A DNA stretch of 7,949 nucleotides from SURF-32 sp964648365 (GCA_964648365.1 CAZYLK010000236.1:1-7949); one strand, 5' to 3'; numbered from the stretch's first letter, positions 1-6,176 are shown. Program-made: numbers and translations. Notes: a model not told the origin generated them from the letters alone.

Positions 1-1927
1 CGACCCACTTGGGGTCGATCAATATGTCTTCAGGCGTCGGGAGCTTCGCATCGAACGCGAGCTTGAGCATCTCGGGGAATGTCGGCGGGCGCTCCTCCGG
101 CTCCTCGTCCCACCAGCCTTTGCCCTCGCGCGATTCTTCTTTCTCCTCGTCGCGTTGCAAGGCCGGCACGTCTGCGACCATGATGCCAAGCTGGATCAGC
201 AGCGGGCGGATGACATCGCGCTCCAAAGGTCCTTGTTCCTTGTCGTCCGGGAGTCGCATGCGCCGCGACAGGCCGGGCGGCATCGGCAGGACGGACTCGA
301 GAACCTGCACCTTCTCGTCGAAGTTCGCGTGCGCCAAGTGGCCGGACAGATACCGGCCATAGAGGGGATCGATACTGCGGAAAACGCCGAGGCGTTCGAT
401 GCTTGCGTCGAGCGTGACGTGATCGCCGTCTTCGGACTTGGTAAGGTATCCGAGCGCGGCCATGTTGCCGATCATGGCTTCAAGCTGCTCTTTGAACGAG
501 TTCACGCGTTCCTCGGAGTTGAACCGTTTCGACAGGAACTCGCGCACGTCGTGCAGCGCGCCGGACTTCTTCAGCAGGTAAATCAGCACCGTGTAGGGGA
601 TCATCGCGCGGCTGGCGAGTTTGCCGGGGCCGGCCTTGATCAGCGACTCGAACTGGCCTTCGACCCAGTATTGCTCGGTCGATCGGCGCGTCGGGCGCTT
701 GCGTTCAAGCTGCTTGCGCATGCGCATGATGCCCGGGTCTTTCGAGTGCGGGTCGATCTGCTCGTATTTCTTTTTCCATTTGGCAATCTTCACGTCGTCG
801 TCATGAGCGACGGCGAAGACGTAGCCCTTCGAGTCGAACTGCGGCCGGCCCGCACGGCCGAACATCTGGTGGGCCGCCCCCGGCGGGATGAGCTTGCGCT
901 CGCCCGGCTTGCCCTTCAGCAGCGTGCTCAGCACCACCGAACGGGCGGGCAGGTTGATCCCGGCCGCGAGCGTTTCGGTGCAGATTACGAAGGGGATGAG
1001 CTTGCGCAAAAAGAGCGTTTCGATCGTCTCCTTGTGCTTGGGCAAAACGCCCGCGTGATGCACGCCGACGCCGCGAATGAGCATCTGCTTGAGCTTGGGG
1101 CCGACGCCTTCGGTGAAGTCTTCCGGCGGCAGCAGCTTTTCGATCTCGGCGCGGGTGTCGGTCGAGATCAGCGGCAGGCCCTTGATGCGCTCGGCCACGT
1201 CCCAGCATTCGTCGCGGTTGAAGCAGAACACCAGGGCCGGCACGCGGGCGGAGGCGTCGTCGTCGCCGATCATGTCGGGCAGCAGTTCGGTCAGGAGCTT
1301 CTCGCCGACCCAGTTGAACTCCAGCGGCACGCGGCGCTCGTCGGTGGTGACAAGCTGGAGCGACCGGCCGTGGGAGGTCCGCAGCCAGCCGCAGAACTCG
1401 CGGGCATTGCCGACGGTGGCCGACAGGAGCATGACACGCGTGGCCTTCGGCAACAGCACCAGCGACAGTTCCCACACGATGCCGCGGTCGAGGTCGTGAA
1501 AGTAATGAAACTCGTCCATCACCACGCTGGCGACGTCGGTGAACGGCTCGTCGGGGGAGAGCAGGTGGTTGAGCAGAATCTCCGCGACGACCACCTGCAC
1601 GCGGGCCTGCGGATTGACCTTGCGGTTGCCGGTGATCAGGCCGACATCTTCGGGATGAAACCCCCAGTCCACGGCCCGGTGCTGAAACTCGCGGAACTTC
1701 TGATCGGTCAGCGCGATCAGCGGCGTGGTGTAAAACATCCGCTTGCCCGACTGCAACGCCTCGAAAATGGCCGCCTCAGCGACGAGCGTCTTGCCCATGC
1801 CGGTGGGCGCGGAAACGAGAATCCCCTCGTTATCGCCAAACCACGCCAGCAGGGCCTCCTCCTGGAATGGGTAGGGGTCGAAGGGGATGACGTCGAGGAA
1901 CTTGTCAGCGATCTGGTCGCGGTTCAT
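1..1927 (-). CDS. Ski2-like DEAD/DEAH-box (superfamily II) helicase, 3' end outside window
   Basis: The minus-strand frame stays open from an ATG at 1927-1925 to the window edge, giving 642 residues with no stop. It is an ATP-dependent nucleic-acid helicase. Motif I (Walker A) is APTGMGKT at residues 40-47, motif II is DEFH at 138-141, motif III is SAT at 169-171, and motif VI is QMFGRAGRPQ at 354-363. HHAGVLPKHK (290-299) and TETLAAGINLPAR (317-329) are typical of the Ski2/Mtr4 group, which mostly act on RNA. The stretch around DEFHYFHDLDRG also resembles bacterial helicases annotated with a C-terminal DUF3516 domain; that link is from memory. Residues after about 380 form a family-specific C-terminal part ending in an acidic, Trp-containing linker (593-612). 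The start is the first ATG, just before the FQEEAL helix that precedes motif I. It has no recognisable Shine-Dalgarno. Cellular substrate unknown; probably RNA metabolism. Confidence 0.93.
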   Translation of the reverse strand, partial: MNRDQIADKFLDVIPFDPYPFQEEALLAWFGDNEGILVSAPTGMGKTLVAEAAIFEALQSGKRMFYTTPLIALTDQKFREFQHRAVDWGFHPEDVGLITGNRKVNPQARVQVVVAEILLNHLLSPDEPFTDVASVVMDEFHYFHDLDRGIVWELSLVLLPKATRVMLLSATVGNAREFCGWLRTSHGRSLQLVTTDERRVPLEFNWVGEKLLTELLPDMIGDDDASARVPALVFCFNRDECWDVAERIKGLPLISTDTRAEIEKLLPPEDFTEGVGPKLKQMLIRGVGVHHAGVLPKHKETIETLFLRKLIPFVICTETLAAGINLPARSVVLSTLLKGKPGERKLIPPGAAHQMFGRAGRPQFDSKGYVFAVAHDDDVKIAKWKKKYEQIDPHSKDPGIMRMRKQLERKRPTRRSTEQYWVEGQFESLIKAGPGKLASRAMIPYTVLIYLLKKSGALHDVREFLSKRFNSEERVNSFKEQLEAMIGNMAALGYLTKSEDGDHVTLDASIERLGVFRSIDPLYGRYLSGHLAHANFDEKVQVLESVLPMPPGLSRRMRLPDDKEQGPLERDVIRPLLIQLGIMVADVPALQRDEEKEESREGKGWWDEEPEERPPTFPEMLKLAFDAKLPTPEDILIDPKWV

Positions 1928-1995
1928 GGGGTGCAAGATAGCCGAAGGGGGACGGCAGTGCGCCGGGGGCGCGGTATGCTCGGCGGGGGAAGAAG

Positions 1996-2036
1996 TCAAT
2001 GCAAAGGCGCGAAGATGCGCAGGCGCGAAGGAAGAG
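1996..2036 (+). repeat. 41-bp interspersed repeat, copy 1
   Basis: The copy contains GCAAAGGCGCGAAGATGC and ends in AAGGAAGAG. It matches the reverse complement of 3820-3860 at 37 of 41 positions. Inside, a unit of about 16 bp is repeated twice (GCAAAGGCGCGAAGAT followed by GCGCAGGCGCGAAGGA). From memory, very similar elements recur in planctomycete and some other bacterial genomes and give rise to spurious peptides such as NAKARRxxGAKEE in translations. It lies between the helicase start and the plus-strand gene pair. Confidence 0.8.
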
Positions 2037-2193
2037 TGGTTGGTTATAGGGAGGTGGCGCGTGCCTCGCGCGCGGCACTCCGGGCGTGGCGGGGGCTTCA
2101 GCTCGCGCGGCCCCCTGGCACTACACGAGCCCTGAGCTTGGCGGCGGACGTGACGTCTGTCCGGCGGCGACGCGCCCGACCATCGCAGACGCA

Positions 2194-2222
2194 GACTCAA
2201 CCGAGCTTGAGTCGATGCTCGG
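2194..2222 (+). promoter_or_regulatory. Two overlapping inverted repeats upstream of the zinc-ribbon gene
   Basis: GACTCAA (2194-2200) and TTGAGTC (2207-2213) form a perfect 7-bp dyad with a 6-base spacer. CCGAGC (2201-2206) and GCTCGG (2217-2222) form a second perfect 6-bp dyad with a 10-base spacer. The arms interleave, so only one hairpin could form at a time. The right arm of the first dyad contains the candidate -35 element TTGAGT. This could be an operator or a pair of alternative RNA structures. There is no T-run to suggest a terminator. Confidence 0.4.
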
Positions 2223-2235
2223 ATCGAGTTAAGCT
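2207..2235 (+). promoter_or_regulatory. Candidate sigma-70-type promoter for the zinc-ribbon gene
   Basis: TTGAGT (2207-2212) and TAAGCT (2230-2235) are separated by 17 bases. The -35 matches the TTGACA consensus at 4 of 6 positions and the -10 matches TATAAT at only 3 of 6. The 5' leader would be about 85-90 bases. The element coincides with the interleaved dyads, which is the main reason for listing it. Confidence 0.3.
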
Positions 2236-2329
2236 GACTGTACGAGTGGGGCTCATCCCTACCGTCGAGAGTGATCCTCCTGCGTTCGGTGATGCCACGT
2301 ACGGCTGATCGCGCTGAGAGTCGCACATC

Positions 2330-2755
2330 ATGTACTGCTGCAATTGCGACAAGATCATGCCGGTAGCTGAGGCACGGCGGCGGTATGACATGCGCTGGAC
2401 CGCAGGCATACTAATCACTGTACTTGGTTCGGGCATGCTGGCCACAAGCTTAGCATATGTATACCGTAGCGACGCTTTCCTGGTCATCGCCGCGGTAACG
2501 GTGTTTCCGGCGATAATCCTGGCGTTTGAGTTAAGCTCGAGGCCCGACTGGTCCAATTGCTACGCATGCCGAGTCTGCGATCATCGACTGCAGCGCAAGC
2601 ACCCGCAGCCATCGCCGGAGCGCTACGCCAGGCAATCGGAACCGACAACAGTGAGCTCTTCGGCGGTGACCTGCCCAGCGGCCAACTGCGGGCATGTGAA
2701 TCGTTGTAACGCGAGCTATTGCGGTGAATGCGGGAGGCCGTTGCGCGGCCAATGA
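2330..2755 (+). CDS. Small membrane protein with zinc-ribbon cysteine motifs (unknown function)
   Basis: This 141-residue protein belongs to no family that I recognise. A short cysteine knuckle opens the protein (C3, C4, C6, followed by D7). Two closely spaced hydrophobic segments follow (about 24-46 and 50-68), predicted to form a membrane hairpin. A second knuckle comes next (C77, C80, C83, followed by D84), then a polar linker. The C-terminus is a classic zinc ribbon, CPAANCGHVN...CGECGRPL, with cysteines at 115, 120, 131 and 134 and an extra one at 126. The knuckles on either side of the hairpin match in pattern (CxxCDxx and a hydrophobic residue), so they may together bind one metal ion. 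The ATG has a weak GAGAG at 2316-2320, nine bases upstream. Codons such as ATA, CTA and TTA are frequent, unlike the neighbouring minus-strand genes. The next gene starts 66 bases downstream in the same direction. Cysteine spacing supports this frame over the antisense frames. Confidence 0.75.
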   Translation: MYCCNCDKIMPVAEARRRYDMRWTAGILITVLGSGMLATSLAYVYRSDAFLVIAAVTVFPAIILAFELSSRPDWSNCYACRVCDHRLQRKHPQPSPERYARQSEPTTVSSSAVTCPAANCGHVNRCNASYCGECGRPLRGQ

Positions 2756-2789
2756 CGAGGCGCCGGCCCCCCAATCCCAATCAACACGA

Positions 2790-2795
2790 TATGAT
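2790..2795 (+). promoter_or_regulatory. Candidate -10 element for the deoxyribosyltransferase/TIR-like gene
   Basis: TATGAT matches the TATAAT consensus at 5 of 6 positions and lies 26 bases upstream of the preferred ATG at 2822. No convincing -35 hexamer is found 16-18 bases further upstream, where the sequence is C-rich. If used, the leader would be about 20 bases and would just include the Shine-Dalgarno. Confidence 0.35.
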
Positions 2796-2809
2796 GCTTG
2801 GGGCACAAC

Positions 2810-2815
2810 GAGAGG
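2810..2815 (+). promoter_or_regulatory. Shine-Dalgarno that decides the start of the 2822 gene
   Basis: GAGAGG sits six bases before the ATG at 2822. This favours that ATG over the in-frame TTG at 2798, which lies upstream of the motif, and over the ATG at 2849, which has none. Confidence 0.6.
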
Positions 2816-2821
2816 TTGTAC

Positions 2822-3721
2822 ATGGCAGTCCACCTGCGACGCGGCAACATGGCATCCGAAGACTACGCGAAGGTGAAGAGCCTGTTACACGAGTTCGCTA
2901 CGATCGTGGCGGTGATCGCCAAGGCCACTCAAGCGCGTCGGGCGGCCGTGCGCAGCCTGCTGCCGTGCAGTATGTTAAATCTGATCGATTCGCACCATCT
3001 CTACGTAGCGGGACAAAAGAATGCTGGAATGCCTTCCACAATCGCCTTGGACTCCCGAGATTCAACGTGGACCACGGAAAGGGTCCACGACGCAGCGGTA
3101 TGGGACTACGGCATGGACGATCCGTTCGTCGTTCGGTTGCCGTTATCGCTTCTTGACGCGTCGACGGAGCAGAGGTTTCCGGCGCTTGCAGCTATTGCCA
3201 ACACCCACGTCGCCTCGGAGGTTGGTCGAATGCACCGCCTGATGAACGTGATCCAGATCAACCCGATTTTTGGACCGGCCTCGTACACAATTAATCCATC
3301 GCTCGCGTTTGTGCTGATGCCGTTCACTGATGAACTGACGCTGATCTACACGGAGATCGTCAAGCCCGCGGTCGAGAATCTCCCGGAGTTTGGACTGCTG
3401 TGCCGACGAGCCAACGACATCAAGTCGAACAAGGTCATTATGCACGATATATGGCGTTCGTTGTGTGAGGCACGACTGGTCATAGCGGACCTGAGTGAGC
3501 TGAACCCCAACGTGATGTACGAGTTGGGCATCGCACACACTTTAGGCAAGGAGACGATTTTGATCTACCAGCGCAAGGCCGGCGTCAAATTCCCGTTCGA
3601 CTTTGGACACATCCGACGGATCGAATACGACAATCATGCCACGGGCGGAATGCACCTGAGACGGGAACTTGAGGAGACAATTAAGGCGGTCCTCGATCCT
3701 GAGGTCAAATCGACGAAATGA
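2822..3721 (+). CDS. Protein with C-terminal nucleoside 2-deoxyribosyltransferase/TIR-like domain
   Basis: The product is 299 residues. Residues 1 to about 155 are an N-terminal region that I do not recognise; it looks helical at the start (11-48) and has no signal peptide or membrane segment. Residues 160-291 match a widespread bacterial domain of the deoxyribosyltransferase/TIR-like Rossmann type. Its marks are a first strand ending in FVLMPF (163-168), IVKPAV (179-184), VIMHDIW (205-211), VIADLSELNPNVMYELG (220-236), a strand ILI (246-248), and a tail with PFDFGHIRRIEYDN (258-271). Glu234 is in the place of the catalytic glutamate of deoxyribosyltransferases. Such domains bind or cleave nucleosides or nucleotides, and relatives occur in bacterial conflict systems. 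A role as a nucleotide-processing effector is inference. The start at 2822 is chosen on a good Shine-Dalgarno; an upstream TTG at 2798 would add eight residues. TTA and ATA codons are common, as in the preceding gene and unlike the flanking genes. Confidence 0.82.
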   Translation: MAVHLRRGNMASEDYAKVKSLLHEFATIVAVIAKATQARRAAVRSLLPCSMLNLIDSHHLYVAGQKNAGMPSTIALDSRDSTWTTERVHDAAVWDYGMDDPFVVRLPLSLLDASTEQRFPALAAIANTHVASEVGRMHRLMNVIQINPIFGPASYTINPSLAFVLMPFTDELTLIYTEIVKPAVENLPEFGLLCRRANDIKSNKVIMHDIWRSLCEARLVIADLSELNPNVMYELGIAHTLGKETILIYQRKAGVKFPFDFGHIRRIEYDNHATGGMHLRRELEETIKAVLDPEVKSTK

Positions 3722-3819
3722 TCTCATTGAACAATCGCAATAGACGCCCGCGGTACTAAGTCATTGTCTCTCGCGCATCGTACCGACAAATCACACCTCT
3801 TTCGACACCCGGCCCTCTT

Positions 3820-3860
3820 CTCTTCCTTTGCGCCTTTGCATCTTCGCGCCTTTGCGTTGA
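3820..3860 (-). repeat. 41-bp interspersed repeat, copy 2 (inverted)
   Basis: Read on the minus strand, this copy again contains GCAAAGGCGCGAAGATGC and ends in AAGGAAGAG. It differs from copy 1 at four positions. Its internal repeat is clearer: GCAAAGGCGCGAAGAT followed by GCAAAGGCGCAAAGGA. It lies 99 bases after the stop of the deoxyribosyltransferase-like gene and 23 bases beyond the stop of the SpoIID-like gene. With copy 1 it brackets the two plus-strand genes in inverted orientation. No clear rho-independent terminator is visible in the 162-base spacer around it, although two genes converge there. Confidence 0.8.
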
Positions 3861-3883
3861 ATTCCGCCCGTTTGCGATTCCCC

Positions 3884-5191
3884 TCAATACGCCCGCGAAA
3901 GCGTGGCCCCCGGATAATAGAAGTGCAGTATCTCCGCAGCCGAGCGGCCCTGCTCGGCCATGACGCACGCGCCGCGCTGGCACAGGCCGACGCCGTGGCC
4001 GGCGCCGCGGCCGTCGCGGAAGGTGACCCGGCCATCGCTGACGGAGATGCGACACACCGTGCTGCGCATAAGCTGCGGACCGACGGCGAAGCGGAACTGC
4101 TCGGCCGGGATCGGCTCGCTTGCGCCCGACGACCAGACCAGGCGAAACGCGACGGGGCGATCGCCTTCTGCTGACCCGTTACCCCGCGGCGACGCCGCCG
4201 GCAGAGCCGTGATCTCAACCAGCGCGCCGGCCGCGGACGGATCGCTCGCCCCGCCGGAGCCCTCCATGCGGACGAGCGGCCCCAGCCGATCCAGCAGGGT
4301 CGCGACGGGAAGATGCGCAGGCTTCCAGCTCAGATCGGCGCCGTCGAACTCCGCGCAATAGGAGCAGCGAACCGCGCCGGCCAACGGCTCCAGCAACGGC
4401 TCGCCCCCCCCGAATGCCGACATGCTTTGCGTCCACCCGCCGCACGCGGCGCTGTAGTACGCCGGCAGGACGACCGGGCCGCCATCGCCGCTGGCCACGC
4501 AAACCACCCCCCGGGTCGACTCGGCCGCCTCGCGGGCGCGCCGGCCGGTTTCATCGCTGACGCGGCCGGCGTAGACCTGCGATGACTGCGTGGCCGACAC
4601 ATCGACCGGCAGCGACTGCCGCCGGCGCATCCAGTGCAGCACGTACGAACGGACGGCCACGGCCTGCGCTCGAAACGCCTCCACCGGTGCTGAGGGCCAC
4701 GTTTCCCGCGCCGCCACGCAGGCGACGTATTCCTCGATGTCAACGTGGTTGATCGCGTCGACGCCGTCCCCGCCGTCGGTGGCCGAGAGTGCCAGCGATC
4801 CCGGATAAGGCCGGGCGGGCATGACACGTCCATCGACTTCCGCGGACAGCCAGACGGCGCCGGCGGACGCGTCGCGCAGGGTCCAGGCAGGACTGCTCTC
4901 GTCGGACGCCTCGCGAAGGACGCGTCCGTCACGGGATGCCGAAAACGTGACCCAGTCCTCGCCGGCATGCGTGACGGCCGACCCGCCTTCACCGGCGATG
5001 ACAAGAGAAGTCTCTCCGCGGACGCGGATCGACCGTGCTCCAGTGACGAGGTGGACGCGTACGGGGCGGATGGCGACGGAGGGGGATCGCACGGCCGCGG
5101 GCACTGAAGCCCCGCCGACGTCGTCATCGCAGCATCCCGCCGCCGGCAGAACGGCGGCGAGCATGACCCAGGTCCGCGCGGCTGCCGTCAC
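3884..5191 (-). CDS. SpoIID/LytB-type peptidoglycan lytic transglycosylase-like protein, probable lipoprotein
   Basis: The 435-residue product carries the SpoIID/LytB fold, whose members cut glycan strands of peptidoglycan, preferably strands stripped of peptide stems. The catalytic-glutamate segment is VDIEEYVACVAARETWP (150-166, with E163 the likely catalytic residue), followed by EAFRAQAVAVRSYVLHWM. YYSAACGGWTQS (245-256) is the central motif, and C250 with C276/C279 could form a metal site. GHGVGLCQRGACVMAEQG (399-416) and ILHFYYPGA (421-429) complete the signature. The N-terminus has a short hydrophobic segment ending LPAAGC (15-20), a weak lipobox, so the protein is probably exported and perhaps lipid-anchored. 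The GTG start at 5191 overlaps the stop of the upstream TPR gene (GTGA), suggesting translational coupling. An ATG at codon 10 is less likely because it would remove the basic residue of the signal peptide. Residues 310-345 are a low-complexity insertion. Sporulation is not implied; the family is common in non-sporulating bacteria. Confidence 0.9.
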   Translation of the reverse strand: MTAAARTWVMLAAVLPAAGCCDDDVGGASVPAAVRSPSVAIRPVRVHLVTGARSIRVRGETSLVIAGEGGSAVTHAGEDWVTFSASRDGRVLREASDESSPAWTLRDASAGAVWLSAEVDGRVMPARPYPGSLALSATDGGDGVDAINHVDIEEYVACVAARETWPSAPVEAFRAQAVAVRSYVLHWMRRRQSLPVDVSATQSSQVYAGRVSDETGRRAREAAESTRGVVCVASGDGGPVVLPAYYSAACGGWTQSMSAFGGGEPLLEPLAGAVRCSYCAEFDGADLSWKPAHLPVATLLDRLGPLVRMEGSGGASDPSAAGALVEITALPAASPRGNGSAEGDRPVAFRLVWSSGASEPIPAEQFRFAVGPQLMRSTVCRISVSDGRVTFRDGRGAGHGVGLCQRGACVMAEQGRSAAEILHFYYPGATLSRAY

Positions 5192-6165
5192 AACTTCGAG
5201 CCGCGCAGCGCCAGGGAACGCTCGCGCAGCTCGCGCTTGATTTCCGTGAGCGAGGTCAGGCCGAAGTTCTTGATGGCCAGAAGTTCGGTTTCGGAGCGGG
5301 CCACAAGCTCGCCGAGCGTCCCGATGCCCAGGCGCTGGAGGCAGCGGCGCGAGCGGACCGACAGTTCCAGTTCGGAAACAGGCCGGCTGAGCAACGCAGG
5401 ATCCCCGGCGACGGGTGCGGGAGCGGGGGCCGGAGCGACCTCCTCCTCCGCCGGCGGTTCCTCCAGCAACTGCCCCACGCGCAGCCCCTTCTGCGACAGC
5501 ATGGCCTTGATCTCGTTGAGCGAGGTCTCGCCGAAGTTCTTGTAGTTGAGCAGTTCCGCCTCGGTGATCCGCAGCAGATCGCGCAGCGTGTTGATGTTCA
5601 TCTGCTTGAGGCAGTTGCGCGAGCGGACGCTGAGTTCGAACTCGCCCACCGTCATGTCGAGCAGGGCGTCACGATCGCGCCGGCGCGGGACGATGTCGTC
5701 CTCGCAGACCATGTTGATGGACGATTCGAGGTGTTTCTTGAAGAGGCGCGCCCGCGGATGGTTCGGCTCGGCCTCCAGAACGCGATGAAGGCAGTCCGCC
5801 GCCTCGTGGAAGCGGCGCCGCTCTTCGTAGAGCAGGCTCAGGTTGATCAGCGCGTTGATCGGCGTCGGCGTCTGCGACGTGAACCGCTCATAAAAGTCGA
5901 TGGCGCCCTCGTCGTCGCCGCGGAGGTCGTGCAGCATGGCAAGCCGAAAGAGGCTCTCGCGATGATCGGCGTCGGCCGACAGCGCCTCCTCGTAGGCCTC
6001 CATGGCCGTCTCGATATCGAACTGCCGCTCGGCGACCAGGCCGCGCAGGTACGCAAGCTCAGCGCGGTTTGCGTCATTGGCGGATGTCTTGCTCAGCAGT
6101 CGGGCGGCGCCGTCGACGTCGCCACCCTGAATAGTCTTGGCAATCTCTTCGAGCGTTGCGGGCAT
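5188..6165 (-). CDS. TPR protein with two RNA polymerase alpha-CTD-like domains
   Basis: The product has 325 residues and is soluble. Residues 1 to about 145 hold TPR-type helical pairs (for example AYLRGLVAERQFDIETAMEA, ALINLSLLYEERRRFHEAAD, and RVLEAEPNHPRAR), a protein-docking surface. Residues 173-228 and 263-318 are two copies of the alpha C-terminal domain of RNA polymerase, separated by an acidic then Ala-Pro-rich linker (235-252). Each copy has the LSVRSRxCL helix and the KNFGxTSLxEIK helix-hairpin-helix. The arginine equivalent to E. coli alpha R265 is kept in both copies. The neighbouring N268 position is Asn in copy 1 but Arg in copy 2, and K298 is Thr in both. This suggests a DNA- or regulator-binding adaptor rather than a polymerase subunit, since no assembly domain is present. 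The ATG at 6165 has GAGAGG five bases upstream. The end overlaps the SpoIID-like gene by four bases. I associate this architecture with planctomycetes; its role is unknown. Confidence 0.9.
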   Translation of the reverse strand: MPATLEEIAKTIQGGDVDGAARLLSKTSANDANRAELAYLRGLVAERQFDIETAMEAYEEALSADADHRESLFRLAMLHDLRGDDEGAIDFYERFTSQTPTPINALINLSLLYEERRRFHEAADCLHRVLEAEPNHPRARLFKKHLESSINMVCEDDIVPRRRDRDALLDMTVGEFELSVRSRNCLKQMNINTLRDLLRITEAELLNYKNFGETSLNEIKAMLSQKGLRVGQLLEEPPAEEEVAPAPAPAPVAGDPALLSRPVSELELSVRSRRCLQRLGIGTLGELVARSETELLAIKNFGLTSLTEIKRELRERSLALRGSKL

Positions 6166-6170
6166 TGCGT

Positions 6171-6176
6171 CCTCTC
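6171..6176 (-). promoter_or_regulatory. Shine-Dalgarno of the TPR/alpha-CTD gene
   Basis: On the minus strand GAGAGG lies five bases before the ATG at 6165. It is one of only two strong ribosome-binding sites in the window and fixes this start. Confidence 0.6.

Larger units (their letters stand above)
1928..2329. other. 402-base intergenic region between divergent genes
   Basis: This spacer separates the minus-strand helicase start from the plus-strand zinc-ribbon gene. It contains one copy of a 41-bp interspersed repeat (1996-2036), a GC-rich unstructured stretch (about 2037-2190), and two overlapping dyads with a weak promoter-like element (2194-2235). Short frames crossing it have no recognisable protein features, and I see no tRNA or other RNA gene. 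The helicase must be transcribed leftwards from within it. A TATCTT lies only about 10 bases upstream of the helicase ATG, which would imply an almost leaderless mRNA, but this is weak. Confidence 0.6.

Noticed and set aside
1887..2135. A short plus-strand frame containing the peptide NAKARRCAGAKEE, and a similar peptide on the minus strand near 3820-3860
   Set aside because: The similarity comes from the 41-bp DNA repeat being translated. These are not homologous proteins.
155..2308. A very long open frame (717 codons) on the plus strand, antisense to the helicase
   Set aside because: The minus strand of the same stretch encodes all conserved helicase motifs. The plus-strand translation has no recognisable domain and is an effect of strong GC bias at third codon positions.
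2197..2833. Three overlapping minus-strand frames (2197-2556, 2484-2780, 2531-2833) antisense to the zinc-ribbon gene
   Set aside because: None shows conserved motifs. The plus-strand frame has paired cysteine knuckles, a membrane hairpin and a canonical zinc ribbon.
3750..3786. Inverted repeat CGGTAC...GTACCG considered as a terminator between the convergent genes
   Set aside because: The 6-bp arms are separated by about 23 bases and no T-run follows on either strand.
1996..3860. CRISPR array
   Set aside because: Only two distant, inverted repeat copies exist, with genes between them and no regular spacers.
4330..5127. Open frame of 265 codons on the minus strand inside the SpoIID-like gene, and similar frames at 3960-4361 and 4821-5240 on the plus strand
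   Set aside because: They are Arg/Ala/Pro/Ser-rich with no motifs, while the 3884-5191 frame has the complete SpoIID/LytB signature.
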